From NCBI RefSeq assembly GCF_008329985.2, contig NZ_CP038437.2:2046001-2110000 (forward strand): a DNA stretch of 64,000 nt. Direction: 5' to 3'. The DNA is from Halomonas binhaiensis (GTDB taxonomy: Bacteria > Pseudomonadota > Gammaproteobacteria > Pseudomonadales > Halomonadaceae). Shown here piece after piece: positions 60,918 through 64,000 of this stretch (its first letter is position 1; every line of letters starts with the position of its first letter). The notes beneath the pieces are model-generated. The model was not told the DNA's origin. It was given only the letters and a program-made list of their open reading frames with translations, and searched no databases. The translations under genes were made by a program, and so were the position numbers.

Positions 60918-61244
60918 ATGTGGACGATTCCAACTTTTTTTGTCGCGGCACTGGCTGAGATTGCAGGGTGCTTTGCTTTCTGGGCCTGGTTGAGGCTAGG
61001 AAAATCTGCTGTCTGGCTGATTCCGGGCACTGCCTGTCTTCTGCTGTTTGCCTGGGTGCTGACTCGAGTCGATGTTGATTTTGCGGGTAGGGCCTATGCT
61101 GCCTATGGTGGCATTTATATTCTTACGTCGCTGATATGGCTATGGAGCATAGAAGGCCAGCGTCCAGACCGTTGGGACATGGCGGGAGCCATGATCTGTG
61201 TACTGGGTGCGCTGGTCATTGTGATGGGGCCCAGAACCGGGTGA
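60918..61244 (+). CDS. YnfA-family (UPF0060) membrane protein
   Basis: A 108-residue inner-membrane protein with four hydrophobic helices, the normal length for YnfA. Typical pieces are [57 protein letters not shown] and [20 protein letters not shown]. It is SMR-like; some members export toxic compounds. GAGGAAACGAGA lies before the ATG. Confidence 0.94.
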   Translation: MWTIPTFFVAALAEIAGCFAFWAWLRLGKSAVWLIPGTACLLLFAWVLTRVDVDFAGRAYAAYGGIYILTSLIWLWSIEGQRPDRWDMAGAMICVLGALVIVMGPRTG

Positions 61245-61898
61245 GCGTGTGATTTGATCCGTATACGCCTTGGCTGAAGAGGTGTGCATGCAAGATGGGC
61301 GCACAAGAAAGCGTTGCAGGAAGCATGCAAACCGCCTGAGTTCGTCCGTTGAACTCAGACGGGCCAGAGATCGTCCGGTGACCTCATATGGCATCGCAGG
61401 GTGGGTGCCACTTGCAAGCAAGGGAAGCACCACGGGAAAGGATGTTAGCAGTGTTGGAATGGGCTGCAACTCGGTAAGGCATGGTGATTGAGAAGATCTG
61501 AGTGGAGTGATGAAAAATATCTTGATAATCAGTTTGTTATATATGTGAATGAGTAAGAATAAGCTTTCCTTTGCCTAAGAAACCTTGTGTTGAAAAAGTA
61601 ACAGTTTCCACTGCTCCACAACTTACCTGCATGAAGGTGTCCAGAAATCACATGGGGCCATGGCGACCCATAGGACATTAATCGCACAGCACCTGACAAC
61701 TACAAAATAAGCCATGCTGTGAAATGCTGCCTACCTCAACATGTTCGATGATCTGGTTTCATTGATGAGTCCGGTAACGGCTTTCAAGAGAAAGCGACGA
61801 TGCTGGGATAATGGTTTATAGATCGGACAAAACGCTATTGGAAAGAAGGTCAATAAGAATCAAGACTAAGGGCTAGTTCGTTGTGCGGGGACTTTATC
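61245..61898. other. Long spacer without a recognisable gene
   Basis: About 650 bp after the YnfA gene, AT-richer in its second half. Open frames here have no ribosome site or protein-like composition. Confidence 0.45.
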
Positions 61899-62102
61899 AT
61901 GCCATATAACTATCGTGGTGGATGGGAACTTCGTGAGATTGAATTCAAGCTGTGTCGAAAACATCCTGTCATTGCTGCCAAAATGACTAATGGGAATGAA
62001 ACCATCAGCCCATCCATTGAACTGCCTGAAAACTATAAGTCACTCACGCTGTGGGATGTGATTGATCTGTTGTGGCGAGAAGCTCCCCGAGAGTTGCCAT
62101 GA
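61899..62102 (+). CDS. Small hypothetical protein
   Basis: A 67-residue soluble protein (GGWELREIEFKLCRKHPVI, ELPENYKSLTLWDVIDLLWR). The composition is protein-like but the ribosome site (GGGG, 9 bases upstream) is weak. No family is recognised. Confidence 0.5.
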   Translation: MPYNYRGGWELREIEFKLCRKHPVIAAKMTNGNETISPSIELPENYKSLTLWDVIDLLWREAPRELP

Positions 62103-62293
62103 CCTTGAGGATAAACGGAGACGTCTCTCAATGTCACTGTGCTGAGATGATGAGTCACCAGAAAGCATAAAAAGAAAATTAACTTTACAAAATCTGAAGG
62201 TTGTGCAGCATTTATGTATAAATATACAGTTGCGGTGTGGATCATGCAGAGTAAATCATGACAGCTCACTCATCGTGCCTGGAGTTTATTCTC

Positions 62294-62491
62294 ATGTCGC
62301 CAGAAGAAAAGCTGATACACCAAATATCCCTGATGTTTGGTGCCGCATTTAAAGTGCTAAAGGATGTTGAACCCGATAAAACTCGGGAGATGCTGGATGC
62401 GGCCATCTCTGAATGCCAGAAGACAGGATGTGGAGACGACTTTCCGCGTTCTGTAAAGACTGTCTTGTTTGGTGGGAATAACCCAGGATAA
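62294..62491 (+). CDS. Small hypothetical helical protein
   Basis: A 65-residue soluble protein, mainly helical (EEKLIHQISLMFGAAFKVLK, TREMLDAAISECQKTG), with two cysteines. GGAG lies 9 bases before ATG 62294; an in-frame ATG at 62258 is the alternative. No known family. Confidence 0.5.
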   Translation: MSPEEKLIHQISLMFGAAFKVLKDVEPDKTREMLDAAISECQKTGCGDDFPRSVKTVLFGGNNPG

Positions 62492-62857
62492 TTCCACCTG
62501 GCATCCGGCGGTCAAGGGTTATGACACCTCTGCCGGGTGCCGGACTATTTCATGACAACAGAGTATTCCATGAAGGATGCTGACATCATGAGCACAAACA
62601 TAGAATTATTTTCCTCAGGTTATGATGGTGAATAATGCAATAAGAAATATCACTTCAAGGCTCTTGTCTGGAAAACAAGAATAAAATATCCGACCTGAAA
62701 ATAACTGCCTCAATTTTTTCCTACCATGGTGATGATCGACACGATCAAGGTCGAGCTCTCCACAGAAGCATGCCTCCCTGTATGCGGCTGGCCGGGCTGT
62801 GCGATCGCTACACGATACGCTATGCTCCCAGACCCATTCCCAGGATACGGATATCGC
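62492..62857. other. Spacer with one imperfect hairpin
   Basis: An imperfect inverted repeat around 62503-62546 (GGCATCCGGC / GCCGGGTGCC) probably ends the preceding small gene. No further gene is supported. Confidence 0.4.
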
Positions 62858-63253
62858 ATGAGAAGTCTGTACAAGTATTTGGCCCCATTGTGCTGTTGTC
62901 TTGCATTCGCCAATGGTGCGGTTGCCGATGATTCGGCTTCGCCATGCAGTGACAAAGAAGCAGAAGTGCAGCGTCAGCTGCAAATCGCCAAGGATCATGG
63001 TAACGAGGATCAGGTGCGCGGACTTGAACGTGCTCTGGTTGGCATCCAGGAAAACTGCTCCCAAGAGAGTCTCATGGCTGACGCCGAGGAAAAGGTTCGC
63101 GAAGGTCAGGAGAAAGTGCGTGATCGTCAGGAAGATCTCGATGAAGCACTGGAAGATGGCGACCTTGAGGACATCCAGGAGCAACGGGAAGAGCTGCAAG
63201 AGGCAGTCGACGAGCTCAACTCCCGTATCGAGCAGTTGAAAGTGCTCCAGTAA
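62858..63253 (+). CDS. DUF1090-family periplasmic protein
   Basis: A 131-residue protein with a signal peptide (LYKYLAPLCCCLAFANGAVA). The DUF1090 pattern follows: an early Cys (PCSDKEAEVQRQLQIAKDHG), LERALVGIQENCS, and a long C-terminal charged coiled coil (about 75-130, KVREGQEKVRDRQEDLDEAL). The two Cys probably form a disulfide. E. coli YqjC is a relative; function unknown. I placed the start at 62858, which opens the signal peptide. Confidence 0.88.
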   Translation: MRSLYKYLAPLCCCLAFANGAVADDSASPCSDKEAEVQRQLQIAKDHGNEDQVRGLERALVGIQENCSQESLMADAEEKVREGQEKVRDRQEDLDEALEDGDLEDIQEQREELQEAVDELNSRIEQLKVLQ

Positions 63254-63278
63254 GCAAGAAGCTCCCCATACTTTCCTA

Positions 63279-63312
63279 CACAGCCCCTGGCAAAGGTTTG
63301 CCAGGGGCTGTG
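63279..63312. terminator. Terminator after the DUF1090 gene
   Basis: A 14-bp perfect stem CACAGCCCCTGGCA / TGCCAGGGGCTGTG with a short loop, then TCTTGTCT. It lies between convergent genes. Confidence 0.8.
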
Positions 63313-63357
63313 TCTTGTCTGGTTCTGGGTGATATGCGGCAAGACGTTGCTCATTGG

Positions 63358-63699
63358 CTATGGTCTGTCTCTCTCCTTCAGCCATAGACCAAACTCTCGT
63401 AGAGCATGAATCACTGGGCGAAGGCGCTGCCCATCATCGGTGAGCCGGTATTCGACTTTCACGGGCACCTCGGCAAAGACGGTTCTCTGGATCAGGCCTG
63501 CTTCTTCAAGGGCGCGCAGATCAAGTGTCAGCATGCGTTGAGAGATATTGGGAACATCTCGTCGGAGTTCATTAAATCTTTTAGGTCCTTCCAATAGAAA
63601 CGAGACAATCAGCATTCTCCAACGTCCGCCAACAAGGAGAATGGCCTCTTCGACTGAGCAGCCAGAAACGCTCTTTTTCACAATGCCATGTCCCTGCAA
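63358..63699 (-). CDS. HxlR-family transcriptional regulator
   Basis: A 113-residue winged-helix regulator. The HxlR signature is ILLVGGRWRMLIVSFLLEGP, followed by RFNELRRDVPNISQRMLTLD, LRALEEAGLIQRTVF and VEYRLTDDGQRLRPVIHAL. The single N-terminal Cys (SVSGCSVEEA) is the position used by redox-sensing members. It is divergent from the GST gene, which it probably regulates. The intervening 98 bp would hold its operator. Confidence 0.9.
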   Translation of the reverse strand: MQGHGIVKKSVSGCSVEEAILLVGGRWRMLIVSFLLEGPKRFNELRRDVPNISQRMLTLDLRALEEAGLIQRTVFAEVPVKVEYRLTDDGQRLRPVIHALREFGLWLKERDRP

Positions 63700-63797
63700 G
63701 TATAAAAAATGTGCCTATATAACAAAATATTTCCTTCTATAAAACAATAACTAAAGAGAGCACACTGAGCTCCTTTCCACCTGAAGGAGGTATTTTC

Positions 63798-64000
63798 ATG
63801 AAGTTGTTCTTTGCTCCGGACACGTGCTCTCTGTCTCCTCATATCATCTTGAGAGAGCTGGGTCTCCCTTTCGAGTTGGTTAGGGTCAACAACAAGACGA
63901 AGAGAACGGCAGACGGCAGGGACTTTTACACCATCAACCCCAAGGGCTATGTGGCGGCGCTTTTGCTCGACAACGGTGAAGTGCTCACGGAAGGGCCCGC
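63798..64000 (+). CDS. Glutathione S-transferase, N-terminal fragment
   Basis: The frame is open to the end of the window. The visible 67 residues are a GST thioredoxin domain: MKLFFAPDTCSLSPHIILRE with the Cys-Ser-Leu-Ser active-site pattern of beta-class bacterial GSTs, then INPKGYVAALLLDNGEVLTE (glutathione-binding loop). AAGGAGG precedes the ATG. The C-terminal helical domain is cut off by the window. Confidence 0.9.
   Translation, partial: MKLFFAPDTCSLSPHIILRELGLPFELVRVNNKTKRTADGRDFYTINPKGYVAALLLDNGEVLTEGP

Noticed and set aside
62571..62636. Tiny frame of 21 residues starting MKDADIMSTNIE
   Set aside because: No ribosome site and too short to support.
1..64000. CRISPR arrays, tRNA, rRNA, transposases, integrases
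   Set aside because: The tandem repeats seen are short, decayed and lack spacers, and no tRNA cloverleaf, rRNA or mobile-element gene was recognised on reading.

Overview
The window looks like chromosome of a moderately GC-rich (mid-50s % by eye) gammaproteobacterium. The likeliest family is Halomonadaceae (Halomonas and relatives). This is an inference from gene content and order: gloB - SAM methyltransferase - rnhA - dnaQ as in pseudomonads, yejABEF, a SulP transporter, bluB, ompW, nudC, sohB, yhhQ and a YnfA protein. I saw no rRNA, tRNA, CRISPR array, transposase or integrase.

Layout. 1-8.5 kb: the 3' end of a 2-oxo-acid dehydrogenase E2 gene, an atypical protein kinase, a GntR regulator, a SulP anion transporter, a rarD/FAD-oxidoreductase pair, and a nitrilase-fold amidase coupled to rsuA. 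8.5-18 kb: a membrane diguanylate cyclase, the yejABEF peptide importer and a MltD-like lytic transglycosylase. 18-30 kb: gloB, methyltransferase, rnhA, dnaQ, nudC, an SCP2 protein, sohB, an ArsR regulator, yhhQ behind a probable preQ1-I riboswitch, a ybfF-like esterase, an orphan solute-binding protein, an nhaP2-like antiporter and a small lipoprotein. 30-39 kb: small proteins, bluB, ompW, an SLC13/RCK transporter and a three-gene membrane operon built around an ethylbenzene-dehydrogenase-type heme subunit.

35.8-54.4 kb is the unusual part. Seven short genes encode peptides with the same 20-residue double-glycine leader (pattern M-S-x-S-T-x-R-x-L-x-x-x-E-x-x-x-V-x-G-G), close to the leaders of class II microcins such as microcin V. 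Most behave as self-contained cassettes. Six have a TTGAC(N)-N16/17-AATA-type promoter, and five end in a terminator whose stem carries GGCA(A/G)TGCC. Among them lie three genes with nearly the same Hint (Hedgehog/intein-type) domain behind three unrelated N-terminal segments, and two glycosyltransferase-32-type proteins, one fused to a long helical-repeat region. No peptidase-containing ABC exporter and no immunity gene is recognisable, so export must be encoded elsewhere if the peptides are secreted. I read this as a candidate undescribed locus for secreted peptides and surface proteins.

54.4-64 kb returns to ordinary genes: a retropepsin-like protease, a CBS protein, an SRPBCC protein, an L,D-transpeptidase, mdaB, an MDR oxidoreductase, a YnfA protein, small unknown proteins, a DUF1090 protein, an HxlR regulator and a truncated GST. 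Several intergenic regions carry decayed tandem repeats with 15-19 bp units.
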